Below are positions 33,059 through 42,199 of a DNA stretch of 64,000 nucleotides, one piece after another (positions within the stretch are counted from its first letter, which is position 1; the number at the start of each line of letters is the position of its first letter). The stretch covers positions 2,952,265 to 3,016,264 of the forward strand of contig NZ_KB913017.1 of assembly GCF_000383975.1 (NCBI RefSeq), in the 5' to 3' direction. Both the position numbers and the translations under genes were made by a program. The notes under the pieces were generated by a model. The model searched no databases. It saw nothing but the letters and a program-made list of their open reading frames with translations, and was not told the DNA's origin. This DNA comes from Natronorubrum tibetense GA33. GTDB taxonomy: Archaea > Halobacteriota > Halobacteria > Halobacteriales > Natrialbaceae.

Positions 33059-35980
33059 ATGAGTACAGATACCGAACACGTCGAGGGGGAGAGCGAAACG
33101 TCACCATCTTTCCTCGAGACGTGGACCGATTGGTATCACATCCCCGTTATCGGGGCCGTGATGCTGTTTATGTTCTGGGCACGGGCTCAGTCCTACGAGA
33201 ATTTTATCACTGACGACGGGACACCCGCACTAGCGGCCGTCGACTCGTGGTATCACTGGCGAACGGTCGAGTGGACTTCGGAGAACTACCCGAACACGAT
33301 GCCGTTCGAGATATTCACCGGCTTCCCAACTGGTCGATACGTCGGCCAGTTCGGGACGCTGTTCGACCAGATCATCGTCACGATTGCGATGATCGTCGGA
33401 CTCGGTGATCCATCGACTGAAACCCTGTATCTCGTTTCCCTGCTAACTGTTCCAGCGATGGCCGCGCTCGTGGCCGTTCCGGTGTTCTTCATCGGTCGTC
33501 GACTGGGCGGAACGGTCGGCGGTATCGTCTCGATACTCCTACTCGCACTCGCACCCGGACAGTTCTTCTCGCGAACGACTGCGGGTCAGCTTCAACATCA
33601 CGTCGCCGAGGTCCTGTTCATGGCGTTCGCTGTCCTCGCGATGATGCTCGCGCTGCGAGTCGCCGAACGCGAGCAGCCGATTTACGAACTCGTCGCCGAC
33701 AGAGATTGGGATGGACTTCGAGAGCCCACGCTATACAGCGTTCTCGCTGGCGTCGCACTAACCCTCTATATCTGGGTGTGGCCTCCAGCCGTCGTGCTGA
33801 TCGGGATATTAGCAATTTTCTTCACCGTTCAGCTGTGTCTCGACTACGTTCGCAACGTTTCACCCGATCACATCGCGTTTGTAGGCGCAATCAGTCTCGG
33901 AGTAACTGCAATCGGTGCGACGTTATTAATCGAGGAACCCGGAACGAGTACAACGAGTTTCGGTTACCTCCAACCGGTCAGTGCCGCACTCGTCGCCGGT
34001 GGGTGTGTGTTTATGGCGTGGCTCGCCCGACAGTGGAACGCATACGAGCTCGATCGCCGTTATTATCCGGGAGCAATTGCGGGTCTCATCGCTGTCGCGT
34101 TCGCTGTGATGTGGCTCATCCTGCCCGATCTATTCTCGACTATCGTTGACAACGCATCACGTCGTGTTCTGCCGTTCGGTGGCGGTGCTACTGATCAAAC
34201 CATCTCCGAAGCCCGCCAACCAGCCGACTTCACCAGCCACGTCTTCAACGAGTTCGGCGCGGCGTTCTACACCATGCTCGCGGGACTGGCACTCCTGATC
34301 GCCCGGCCGTTCCTCGGGCGCGAGTACCGCACCGAGTACACGTTGATTGTCGTCTGGGCGCTGTTCCTGACGAGCATGGCCGCGACACAGATCCGGTTCG
34401 CCTACTACCTCGTGCTCGCGGTCGCCGTCGTCAACGCCGTCTTTGTTGCCGACGTAATCCGCATCTTCGATCTCGATATCAGAGGCGGCGTCGACACGCT
34501 TCGGGGAATCGAAACCTACCAGGTTATCGTCCTCATCATGGTCGTCTTGCTGCTGTTCGCCCCGCTGTTGCCGCCGATGGCGGCCGGCAACTCGACGTGG
34601 GAGCGCGGCGCACACGTCGGGCCGTCCGACGAAGCGATGACCTGGGAGGAGGCGAACCACTGGATGGCCAACAACACCCCCGAACCCGGCAACTGGGGTG
34701 ACGCGGAGCACGCAGACCAACTCGACTACTTCGGCACGTACGAGTATCCAGACGGTGGTGATTACGACTACCCCGAAGGGACCTACGGCGTGATGTCGTG
34801 GTGGGACTACGGCCACCTGATAACGACCCAGGCCGAGCGGATCCCCCATTCGAACCCGTTCCAGCAGAACGCCCGTTCGTCCTCGGCGTACCTGACCGCC
34901 GACTCCGAGGAACGCGCCGAGTTGATCCTCGACGCGATCGCCGCGGGCGAATCGCCTGAGGACCACTCGAACGCGGAACTCGAGACCATGGCCGAAGACG
35001 CGACCCACGAGGAGATGCGGTACGTGATGGTCGATCACCAGATGGCCGGCGCGAAGTTCAGCGCCATCACCCAGTGGAGCGGTCCCGACTACAATCACTA
35101 CTACGAGACGAGCGAATACGACGTCGGTGGCGAAGGGCAGAACCTCCCGGCGCCGAACGAGAACTACTACGACACCACGATGGCCTCGCTGTATCACGAC
35201 GATGCGGACGGGATGGAACACTACCGGCTGGTCCACGAGAACGACGACTACGCGTTCGTCGGGTCGATGCAGACCGGCGATCGACTCAGTCCCCACTACT
35301 CGATGTCGATCTCGGAGTACAACGACCTCGTCGCCGCCAGTGAGGGGGGCAACGAACTCGAGACCGGCTGGAGCGAACAGACGGAACAGATCGCCGCGAG
35401 CTTAGCGCAGACGCGCGAGAACAACATGGTCGATCAGTCGCTCGGCATCCCGATGTGGGAGGCTGACCTCCTCTCGACGGTCAAGACCTACGAGCGCGTT
35501 GAGGGAGCGACGATCACCGGAGAGGTCGACGACGAGGAGAACGTACTCGCGGACAACGCGACGGTGACGGCCGAGATCGAACTCGAGACCGAACCCGGCC
35601 GAACGTTCACCTACGAACAGACGGCCGACGTCGCGGACGACGGCACCTTCGAACTGACCGTCCCGTACGCCACCAACGACGAACTCGGCGTCGACGACGG
35701 CTACACGGACAGTAGCGTCGAAGCGATCGACGGCGAGTACAACGTGACTATCGGCGAACCGGGCGAGGACGGCTTTGCCGGACAGACCGAGGTCGCCGAG
35801 ACCGCAGTGGTCCAGGGCGACACCGTCACCGTCGACCTCGAGCAGGTCGAACTCGAGGATCCGGACGAGGGTGACGACGACGAAAACGGCGACGACGATG
35901 AAGAGGGTGCCGACGACGGAAACGGTGATGAAGACGAAGCTGCGGGAGACGAGGATGGCGCTGAGACTGAAGACGAGTAG
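33059..35980 (+). CDS. aglB: Archaeal oligosaccharyltransferase AglB (STT3)
   Basis: A 973-residue STT3-type oligosaccharyltransferase that transfers the lipid-linked glycan to asparagine. About 13 N-terminal transmembrane helices are visible. The first loop contains DSWYHWRTV and the region GQLQHHVAEV, both acidic-motif equivalents. The catalytic WWDYG is at residues 581-585 (SWWDYGHLI). The extracellular domain ends in a beta-rich module and an acidic Asp/Glu tail of about 40 residues. ATG at 33059 is preferred to 33035 because STT3 homology begins after it. It is single and downstream of no other gene in its operon. Confidence 0.93.
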   Translation: MSTDTEHVEGESETSPSFLETWTDWYHIPVIGAVMLFMFWARAQSYENFITDDGTPALAAVDSWYHWRTVEWTSENYPNTMPFEIFTGFPTGRYVGQFGTLFDQIIVTIAMIVGLGDPSTETLYLVSLLTVPAMAALVAVPVFFIGRRLGGTVGGIVSILLLALAPGQFFSRTTAGQLQHHVAEVLFMAFAVLAMMLALRVAEREQPIYELVADRDWDGLREPTLYSVLAGVALTLYIWVWPPAVVLIGILAIFFTVQLCLDYVRNVSPDHIAFVGAISLGVTAIGATLLIEEPGTSTTSFGYLQPVSAALVAGGCVFMAWLARQWNAYELDRRYYPGAIAGLIAVAFAVMWLILPDLFSTIVDNASRRVLPFGGGATDQTISEARQPADFTSHVFNEFGAAFYTMLAGLALLIARPFLGREYRTEYTLIVVWALFLTSMAATQIRFAYYLVLAVAVVNAVFVADVIRIFDLDIRGGVDTLRGIETYQVIVLIMVVLLLFAPLLPPMAAGNSTWERGAHVGPSDEAMTWEEANHWMANNTPEPGNWGDAEHADQLDYFGTYEYPDGGDYDYPEGTYGVMSWWDYGHLITTQAERIPHSNPFQQNARSSSAYLTADSEERAELILDAIAAGESPEDHSNAELETMAEDATHEEMRYVMVDHQMAGAKFSAITQWSGPDYNHYYETSEYDVGGEGQNLPAPNENYYDTTMASLYHDDADGMEHYRLVHENDDYAFVGSMQTGDRLSPHYSMSISEYNDLVAASEGGNELETGWSEQTEQIAASLAQTRENNMVDQSLGIPMWEADLLSTVKTYERVEGATITGEVDDEENVLADNATVTAEIELETEPGRTFTYEQTADVADDGTFELTVPYATNDELGVDDGYTDSSVEAIDGEYNVTIGEPGEDGFAGQTEVAETAVVQGDTVTVDLEQVELEDPDEGDDDENGDDDEEGADDGNGDEDEAAGDEDGAETEDE

Positions 35981-36207
35981 TCGCCTCTCGCCCCGCTGAC
36001 GACGGTCCGTTCGGAGATACTCGAGTGATTTTCGCTGCAGCCAGTTCCCGAGAGCCGTGGCATCGTCCAGCCGAAGCTACTGGATCGGTACAGAAGTCTG
36101 CGCGAGTAAAAAAGTTAGACGCCCAGTCCGGAACTCCCCTCGATCGATACGAGTGCGTCTCGATCGGCGATCGGGACACCGACGATCTCGAGTCCTCGAT
36201 ACACTCG

Positions 36208-37416
36208 TCAGCGCGTTTCGTCTCCGGACTCGCTCGCCACGCTCTCGTCGACGTCATCGTCGTCTCTCACCGGACCCAGCGCCCGAAACGCGATCGTCGG
36301 AAATCGCGGGACGACGGAACTGGGGCGCCGTCCGCTCCCGTTTGCAGGGAGGGGAACCCGTTTGATGACGCCTCGATCCGCGAGTTCGTAGAGGAACCGT
36401 TTGACCGTCCCCGTGGTCAGCGAGGATCGGTCGGCGATCTCCGCCGCGACCTCGCGGATGGGACGGTCGGCCGAGTCGACGGCGACGAGGTCCAGTAGGA
36501 CTCGTTGGCGGGTTTCCGACAGTGCGAGCACGCGATCCAGGTGAACGCCGTCGTCGGGGACGTCGGCTCGAGCGGTCTCGAGGTGGTCGGTCTCGATTCG
36601 TTCGCTGCCGTCCTCGGTCGCGAGGACGGCTGCCCCGAACAGCGCCGCGAGCGCATCGTGGGCGTTGCCGTCGGCCCACATCGCCACCTCACGAATAGGT
36701 TCGTGGTCGAGTACGCCGGCCGCGAGTCCCGTCGATGCGCGATCGGTGATCACGTCGACGAGTTCGTGGTGGCGGTACGCCGGCACGGGGACGGTGGGAT
36801 TATCGTCCGACCAGTCGTCGGGGACGCGCTGGCCGACGGCGACGGTCGACACGCTGTCGGACAGCGGTTCGAGCAGTTCGCAAACGCGGTCGTAGGAGAG
36901 CGTCTCGGGTTCGTCGTGGTGATCGATCGCGACGACTGCGCGGCGGTCCGGTCGGGCGACTCGGTCCCCAAGCCGTTCGCGCAACTCGTCGGTGCCGACG
37001 CCGCTCTCGGGAACCGGTTCCGTCGAAATCACCGACAGGACTGCCCGGTAGAAGGCGAAGGCGCTCTCGACGCGTCGCCCGTCGACGTAGACGAACCACG
37101 TCACCGGTTCGGTGCTGCCCGCACGCGTCGTCGTGCCGATCGCTCGCGTCGACTCGCTGAGCCGTTCGTTCAGCGCGTCGAACAGCGCGGTGACGATAGC
37201 CGAGGTTCCCGATCCCGCCGGGCCGACCACCGCGATCGGCGACGGTAACTCGCCGTCGAACACCGGCTCGAGCACGTCCAGCAGCTGTTCCAGAACGGGG
37301 CCACGGCCTACCGGGTCCGACCGGTGGACGACCGGGCTGAGGTCGGTTCGCTCGACGACGACCGATCGTCCCTGTCTCGCTGATCGCCGCCGAGCGATGC
37401 GTTCCTCCAGATCCAT
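36208..37416 (-). CDS. Orc1/Cdc6-like AAA protein with degenerate Walker A, C-terminal wHTH
   Basis: A 402-residue protein. Residues about 40-300 have the AAA fold of Orc1/Cdc6 proteins. The Walker A loop reads GPAGSGTSA, so the lysine is replaced by threonine; a Walker B-like VVAIDHHDEP follows. The C-terminal 110 residues form a winged helix (TGTVKRFLYELADRGVIKRV). Loss of the lysine makes ATP hydrolysis doubtful, so it is probably a DNA-binding regulator rather than an origin initiator. It starts 2 bp after glpC and is the fourth gene of the glp operon. ATG at 37416 is used since the longer frame from 37545 overlaps glpC. Confidence 0.75.
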   Translation of the reverse strand: MDLEERIARRRSARQGRSVVVERTDLSPVVHRSDPVGRGPVLEQLLDVLEPVFDGELPSPIAVVGPAGSGTSAIVTALFDALNERLSESTRAIGTTTRAGSTEPVTWFVYVDGRRVESAFAFYRAVLSVISTEPVPESGVGTDELRERLGDRVARPDRRAVVAIDHHDEPETLSYDRVCELLEPLSDSVSTVAVGQRVPDDWSDDNPTVPVPAYRHHELVDVITDRASTGLAAGVLDHEPIREVAMWADGNAHDALAALFGAAVLATEDGSERIETDHLETARADVPDDGVHLDRVLALSETRQRVLLDLVAVDSADRPIREVAAEIADRSSLTTGTVKRFLYELADRGVIKRVPLPANGSGRRPSSVVPRFPTIAFRALGPVRDDDDVDESVASESGDETR

Positions 37417-37418
37417 CC

Positions 37419-38759
37419 CTATGTCTCCCGTGTTCCCTGGGCCGATTCGGGTGCCGTTCCGAGGAGGGCCGACTCGAGCACCTCGAGCGTGTGCTTGATC
37501 TCGTAGCCGGTGCCGTGGCCCATCTGCATCGAGCAGGTCGGACACTCCGTGAGCCCGGTCTCGGCTTCTGCCTCCTCCATGTGGTCGAACATCTCTTCGC
37601 CGATCTTCATCGACGTCTCGTAGTTCTCTGCCTTCCAGCCGTAGGTGCCGGAGATCCCCGAACAGGAGTCGCCGACGTCGTGTGCGTCGATGCCGTCGAT
37701 TGCGTCTACCACTTCTATCGTCTGGCCATCGAGGCCCTGGTTACGTGAATGACACGGTGCGTGATAGGCGAAGTCCTCGCCCTCGACGGAGGTTCCCTCG
37801 AGTTCGGTCTCGAGATCCTCGTGAACTCGGAGATACTCGATGGCGTCCCAGGTGTTTTCGGCAACGTCTTCCGTTCCCTCGAAGTCGAACAGTTCGGGGT
37901 ACTCCTGGCGCAACGACATCGAACAGGAGCTACAGGAGGCGATGATATCGGCGCCGTCCTCGAGTGCGGCCCCGAGTTCGCTGACGTTCGTCTCGGCGGC
38001 CCGGCGGGCATCGTCTAACATGCCGTTGGCGAACATCGGGGTCCCCGAACAGGACTGATCGGGGACCATGACCTCGTAGCCGAAGTGCTCGTAGACCCGG
38101 ACCAACGCCTTCCCGACTTCGGGGGTGTTGTAGTTCGAGTAGCAGCCGTGGAAGTAGGCGATGCGCTTGTCTGGGTTTTCGACTTTTGCGCCGCCGCGTT
38201 TCGTCCACCACTTTCGGAACGTTTCCGTGGCGAACTCGGGGAACTCCCGCTCGCCTGTAATGCCCAGCGTCTTCTCGCCCAGCCACTTCGTCACGGAGAG
38301 CCCCATCACGAAGTTCGCCGTCCGCGGGAACGTCGCCGCGATCGGGGCGAGACGGCGATAGTTCGCGAGGATTCGGTTTCGGATGTACTCGCGGGAGAGT
38401 TTGTCCATGTTCTCCTCGACGTACTCCCCGCGCGCCGTGTTGTGCATCTGCGAGAGCGGGACCTCGGAGGGGCAGGCGCTGTCACAGCGCATGCAGTTCG
38501 AACACTTCATCACCGAGTCGTCGATGTCGTGGTCGTCCTGCCGTTTGAGCCGCCACTGCTCGGGTCCCTGGAACTTCGGGCCGGGGAACTCGTCGTCGAC
38601 CTCAGCGACGGGACAGTTAGTGTCGCAGGTCGAGCACTTGTAGCAGTTGTCCGCGTCCGGCCGGAGGTCCATGTCTTCGGCCTCGGGGAACACCTGGATC
38701 GGCTCGAACTCGTCGTCGCCCGGTACGTGGTCGTCGGTTGGTCGTTCTGCGTCGCTCAT
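37419..38759 (-). CDS. glpC: Anaerobic glycerol-3-phosphate dehydrogenase subunit C (Fe-S subunit)
   Basis: A 446-residue GlpC. Two 4Fe-4S motifs lie near the N-terminus (CYKCSTCDTNCP and CSNCMRCDSACP), followed by two CCG-type domains (YFHGCYSNYNTPEVG, CSGTPMFANG, then CSSCSMSLRQEYP and HAPCHSRNQG, GDSCSGISGTYG, CPTCSMQMGHG). It passes electrons from GlpA to menaquinone. ATG at 38759 is used; the longer frame from 39188 is antisense to glpB. It is 88 bp downstream of glpB. Confidence 0.9.
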   Translation of the reverse strand: MSDAERPTDDHVPGDDEFEPIQVFPEAEDMDLRPDADNCYKCSTCDTNCPVAEVDDEFPGPKFQGPEQWRLKRQDDHDIDDSVMKCSNCMRCDSACPSEVPLSQMHNTARGEYVEENMDKLSREYIRNRILANYRRLAPIAATFPRTANFVMGLSVTKWLGEKTLGITGEREFPEFATETFRKWWTKRGGAKVENPDKRIAYFHGCYSNYNTPEVGKALVRVYEHFGYEVMVPDQSCSGTPMFANGMLDDARRAAETNVSELGAALEDGADIIASCSSCSMSLRQEYPELFDFEGTEDVAENTWDAIEYLRVHEDLETELEGTSVEGEDFAYHAPCHSRNQGLDGQTIEVVDAIDGIDAHDVGDSCSGISGTYGWKAENYETSMKIGEEMFDHMEEAEAETGLTECPTCSMQMGHGTGYEIKHTLEVLESALLGTAPESAQGTRET

Positions 38760-38847
38760 GAAATCGAGATCACCACTGTCTGTCGGTCGCTGTCGAAACG
38801 ATCGCTCGAGTCGCGCGGTCGAAACGCCGGTCTCGAGTCGGTCACGC

Positions 38848-40146
38848 TCATTGTTCCGCCTCCGTTCCGGCCCGCGTCCCGGCGACGTAGCCCGTCGCGA
38901 GCGAGACGCCGGCACCGGACTTCTCGGCCGCGAAGTCGTACCCGCCCAGCACGGCGCCGGCCGCTCGCAGGTTCGAGAACTCCGGATCCTCGTTTCCGTC
39001 GAGCGGCCGGAGCTCGCGGTCGGCTGGGAGCCCGAAGCGAGCGTACGGCTGCTCCCCGAAGACGTCGTCGACGAACCAGTCGTAGCGGTCCTCGGCGTGG
39101 GGAACGTGGCAGTCGAAAAGCGGTTCGAACACTCGCTCGCGCTCGGATCGGACGCCCTTCCCGACCAGCCCGCCGGTCGCGAGGACATACTGGTCGGCGC
39201 GATAGGGGATCTCAGCCCCGTGGCGGTCGACGACGACGTGGTCGATACGAGCGTCGTCGCCGTCCTCGTCCTCGGTTTCGTATCCGATCACCGGTACGCC
39301 CGACGCCGTTCGGACGCCCGCGTCCTCGAGTGCGTCGTACAGCAGATCCTCGAGTCGCATCCCCGGCAGGCTCGGCGGTCCCATCGGGACCTCGAAGACG
39401 TCGACCCCGAGGGCGTCCGCGAGGTCGGCTCGCACCTCGTCCGCGTGCTCGTCGCCCAAAATCGCGGGGAAGCCGACGCGAGACTCGTCCTCGAGGTGGT
39501 CTCGAACCGTCGTCGCGAGCGCGTTTCGCGCGCCCGTTTCGTCGGAGCCGGTCGCCACCGTCTCGTCGTGATCGAGCAGGTGGGCGTACCGGGTCACCTT
39601 CGCGTCGTCCCGAGCGATGCCGGGGAACGAGACGGTGACGCCGCGGGCCGCAAAGGGCGCGCCGGCAGCTGCGAGATGCTCGGCGGCCAGCGGTGCTTCG
39701 AAGTCCGTTAACGTCTCGAAGCCGACGAGCAAGGTGTCTCGAGCGTCGCTCGCCAGTCCGTCGGCCGTCGAAAGGGGGTACCGCGCGGTCGGCTTGACCG
39801 TGCCGCCGTGGGTTGGGACGAGCGCGTTCGCGTCCGTGTGTGATCCTGCGTACGCGTCGCCCGCAATCTCGTCGAAGAAGGTGAGCGCCTCGCGGACGGC
39901 CTCGCTGCCGACGCGCTCGTAAGGGTGGCCCTCGGGGAGGGTCTCGAGCGCCTCGTAGGGATCGACGAGCGGTCCCTCGCCGTCGGGCGTGTAGCCCAGG
40001 ATGTCGATCAAGCCGCTCGCGTGGCGCAACGTGCTCTGTTTGTACGTGACGAGTCGGACCCGGACGTCCCGTTCTGCGGCCGCGAGCGCGGCGGTTGCGC
40101 CGGCGAGTCCGCCACCGATGACGAGTACGTCGTCTTCGATCGCCAT
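38848..40146 (-). CDS. glpB: Anaerobic glycerol-3-phosphate dehydrogenase subunit B
   Basis: A 432-residue FAD protein of the GlpB type. The N-terminal dinucleotide motif is VIGGGLAGATAALAAAER, followed by RHASGLIDILGYTPDG. Later landmarks are VLATGGLVGKGVRSER (a nucleotide-binding segment) and the C-terminal SGAGVSLATGYVAG. The ATG at 40146 lies 1 bp from the glpA stop codon; a GTG at 40167 overlapping glpA is the alternative. GlpB links the GlpA dehydrogenase to GlpC electron transfer, as in Haloferax. Confidence 0.88.
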   Translation of the reverse strand: MAIEDDVLVIGGGLAGATAALAAAERDVRVRLVTYKQSTLRHASGLIDILGYTPDGEGPLVDPYEALETLPEGHPYERVGSEAVREALTFFDEIAGDAYAGSHTDANALVPTHGGTVKPTARYPLSTADGLASDARDTLLVGFETLTDFEAPLAAEHLAAAGAPFAARGVTVSFPGIARDDAKVTRYAHLLDHDETVATGSDETGARNALATTVRDHLEDESRVGFPAILGDEHADEVRADLADALGVDVFEVPMGPPSLPGMRLEDLLYDALEDAGVRTASGVPVIGYETEDEDGDDARIDHVVVDRHGAEIPYRADQYVLATGGLVGKGVRSERERVFEPLFDCHVPHAEDRYDWFVDDVFGEQPYARFGLPADRELRPLDGNEDPEFSNLRAAGAVLGGYDFAAEKSGAGVSLATGYVAGTRAGTEAEQ

Positions 40147-40147
40147 C

Positions 40148-41896
40148 TCAGCGGTCACCTCGGCCACTGCCTCGCTCCCGAGGCCCTCCGCGGCCGCCGT
40201 CAGTGCGCATCTCCGCCGTCGGCCGGCCGCTGTCGAAGGCCTCGTACTCGAGTGCGTCCGGGTCGTCTTCGTTCGCCGGATCCCGGTCCCGGTTCATCGT
40301 CGTCGCGTGCAGGGCGTAGTTGAGCATCGCCTGCGAGAGCTGTTCGCCCCAGAGGGCGTGTCGCTCGCCCTTCCAGCGCTCCTGAAAGAGTTCGTCGAGC
40401 GACGCGCGGACCGTCGCCTCGTCGTACTCGGGGTGGAGCTCGTTGGCCATGTTCGCACAGCAAAAGCCCCCTTGACAGTTGCCCATCGAGGCCCGGGTTC
40501 GGATGCGGACCGCGTTCAGGTCCGATCCCGACTGGCAGATCGCGTCCTGGACTTCCGCGCGCGTCACGCCCTCACACTGGCAGATGACGGGGTTCGCCTC
40601 GTCCGTGCCCAGGACGTCCGCGGCTCGGCTTCCCAACCGCTGTTTGCTCCGGCGGGCGACCGGCGAGCGGAGACCGAAATCGTCCATGCCGGCCTCGAGC
40701 GTCTCGATGTTCTCACTCCCAGGCAACGGCTCGTCGGCCGTCGCACAGGAGGCGTTTACGCCTAATTTGTCGCAGACGTGGTTCGAGATCTCCTCGGCCA
40801 TCGCCCGGTAGGTCGTGAACTTCCCGCCGACGATACTGGACATCCCCGAGACGCCGTCGCGGTCGTCGTGGTCGAGCAGGAAGAAGTCCCGCGTGATATC
40901 CGTCGGGTCCTGCGTGCCGGTTCCCGGCGGTTCGTACAGCGGTCGAACGCCCCAGAACGAGCGGATCGTTCTCGCTTCCTCGAGGATCGGGACGAGCTCC
41001 GAGAGGGTGTCGATCATCTGGTCGACCTCCCACCGCTCCTCGGGGTAGTCGTCCGGATCCGACACCTCCTCGTCCGTCGTGCCGAGGATCGCCGTCGTTT
41101 CGTGCGGGACGATGATGTCGGCGTCACCCTTCGGCTTGCAGCGGTTGATCACGGTATCGACCTGTCGGACGTTCATGATCGTCATGACGCCCTTGGAGGG
41201 GCGAACCTCGACCTCGAGGTCGGCCATCGCGCCGATCTGGCCCGCCCACGCGCCCGTCGCGTTGACGACGTACTCGGCGGTGATCTCCTCGGTCGTTCCG
41301 GCAGCGTTGTGCGTCCGTTTGCCGGGTCCCGACTCGTGGCGCACCTCGACGCCGTAGATGTCGTCGCCGTCACGCAGGAGGTCCACTACTTCGGCGTGAG
41401 TCTCGACGCGTGCGCCGTGATTCTCCGCGTCGAGCGCGTTCGCGACACAAAGTCGGAACGGATCGACCGCCCCGTCGGGGACCTCGATCGCGCGCGCAAC
41501 GTCTTTCGCGAGATAGGGTTCGACTTCGCGGGCTTCCCGACCCGAGAGGACGCGCGCGGGAATTCCGCAGTCACGACAGCCCTCGAGTTTCTCCCGGAAG
41601 TACTCGTCTGAGTCCTCCGGGCGCTGGACGAACAGGCCGCCAGTCATCTCGACGCAGTGGCCTGCGATATCCCGGAGGATTTCGTTCTCTTCGATACACT
41701 CGGTCGCACTGGCCTGATCCGACACGGCGTATCGGCCGCCGCTGTGTAAGAGACCGTGCATGCGGCCAGTCGTCCCGTCTGTGAGGTTTCCTCGTTCGAC
41801 GAGGGTGACGTCGAGCCCGCGCATCGCCAGATCCCTGGCGATACCACAGCCCGTCGATCCGCCCCCGAGAACGAGAACCTCGGTGTGGTCTGCCAT
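40148..41896 (-). CDS. glpA: Anaerobic glycerol-3-phosphate dehydrogenase subunit A
   Basis: A 582-residue FAD-dependent glycerol-3-phosphate dehydrogenase. The FAD motif [19 protein letters not shown] is followed by the GlpA/GlpD landmark [19 protein letters not shown]. The middle has [12 protein letters not shown]-like TTDEEVSD and [15 protein letters not shown]. The C-terminal domain has a BFD-type Fe-S motif ([11 protein letters not shown], then [12 protein letters not shown]). It oxidises glycerol-3-phosphate to dihydroxyacetone phosphate. It is the first gene of the glpABC operon, divergent from glpK. Confidence 0.93.
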   Translation of the reverse strand: MADHTEVLVLGGGSTGCGIARDLAMRGLDVTLVERGNLTDGTTGRMHGLLHSGGRYAVSDQASATECIEENEILRDIAGHCVEMTGGLFVQRPEDSDEYFREKLEGCRDCGIPARVLSGREAREVEPYLAKDVARAIEVPDGAVDPFRLCVANALDAENHGARVETHAEVVDLLRDGDDIYGVEVRHESGPGKRTHNAAGTTEEITAEYVVNATGAWAGQIGAMADLEVEVRPSKGVMTIMNVRQVDTVINRCKPKGDADIIVPHETTAILGTTDEEVSDPDDYPEERWEVDQMIDTLSELVPILEEARTIRSFWGVRPLYEPPGTGTQDPTDITRDFFLLDHDDRDGVSGMSSIVGGKFTTYRAMAEEISNHVCDKLGVNASCATADEPLPGSENIETLEAGMDDFGLRSPVARRSKQRLGSRAADVLGTDEANPVICQCEGVTRAEVQDAICQSGSDLNAVRIRTRASMGNCQGGFCCANMANELHPEYDEATVRASLDELFQERWKGERHALWGEQLSQAMLNYALHATTMNRDRDPANEDDPDALEYEAFDSGRPTAEMRTDGGRGGPRERGSGRGDR

Positions 41897-42199
41897 CCCT
41901 TCGTTCGTACCTAGATCTGCCTACTCTTTATTTTATCGGCGGTCGGCCAACGCCCATAACAACTGTCAGTGATTGATGAATGTTATCATGGAGTACGACG
42001 ATCTCATGAGTAGAAACCGCATTTAGCCGCTTATTGCTGGGGTGTTGTGTCTTGTACGAACAACGAATCGGGGGCTGATGATAATATTATGTATACAATA
42101 TTATGTTTGCAGTAACATTTATGATGATAGTGGATATTGTTTACCAGTATCACGCGACCACCAGTAAACTCGCGTGGACAGCACAAGGGGTGACTACTA
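41897..42199. other. 303-bp divergent promoter region between glpA and glpK
   Basis: No ORF is convincing. The middle is AT-rich with direct repeats of AATATTATGT (see next entry). A Shine-Dalgarno-like AGGGGTGA lies 8 bp before the glpK GTG. Both divergent glp operons probably start here and could share a regulator. Confidence 0.5.
42083..42106. promoter_or_regulatory. Direct repeats AATATTATGT around a TGTATACA palindrome, candidate glp operator
   Basis: Two copies of AATATTATGT at 42083-42092 and 42097-42106 are 14 bp apart. An 8-bp palindrome TGTATACA (42090-42097) lies in between. The location in the divergent glp promoter suggests a regulator site; an AT-rich promoter element is the alternative. 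Confidence 0.4.

Noticed and set aside
38085-39638. A 517-residue plus-strand ORF over glpC and glpB
   Set aside because: It is antisense to genes with strong GlpB/GlpC motifs, and its own sequence is Arg/Val-rich without motifs.
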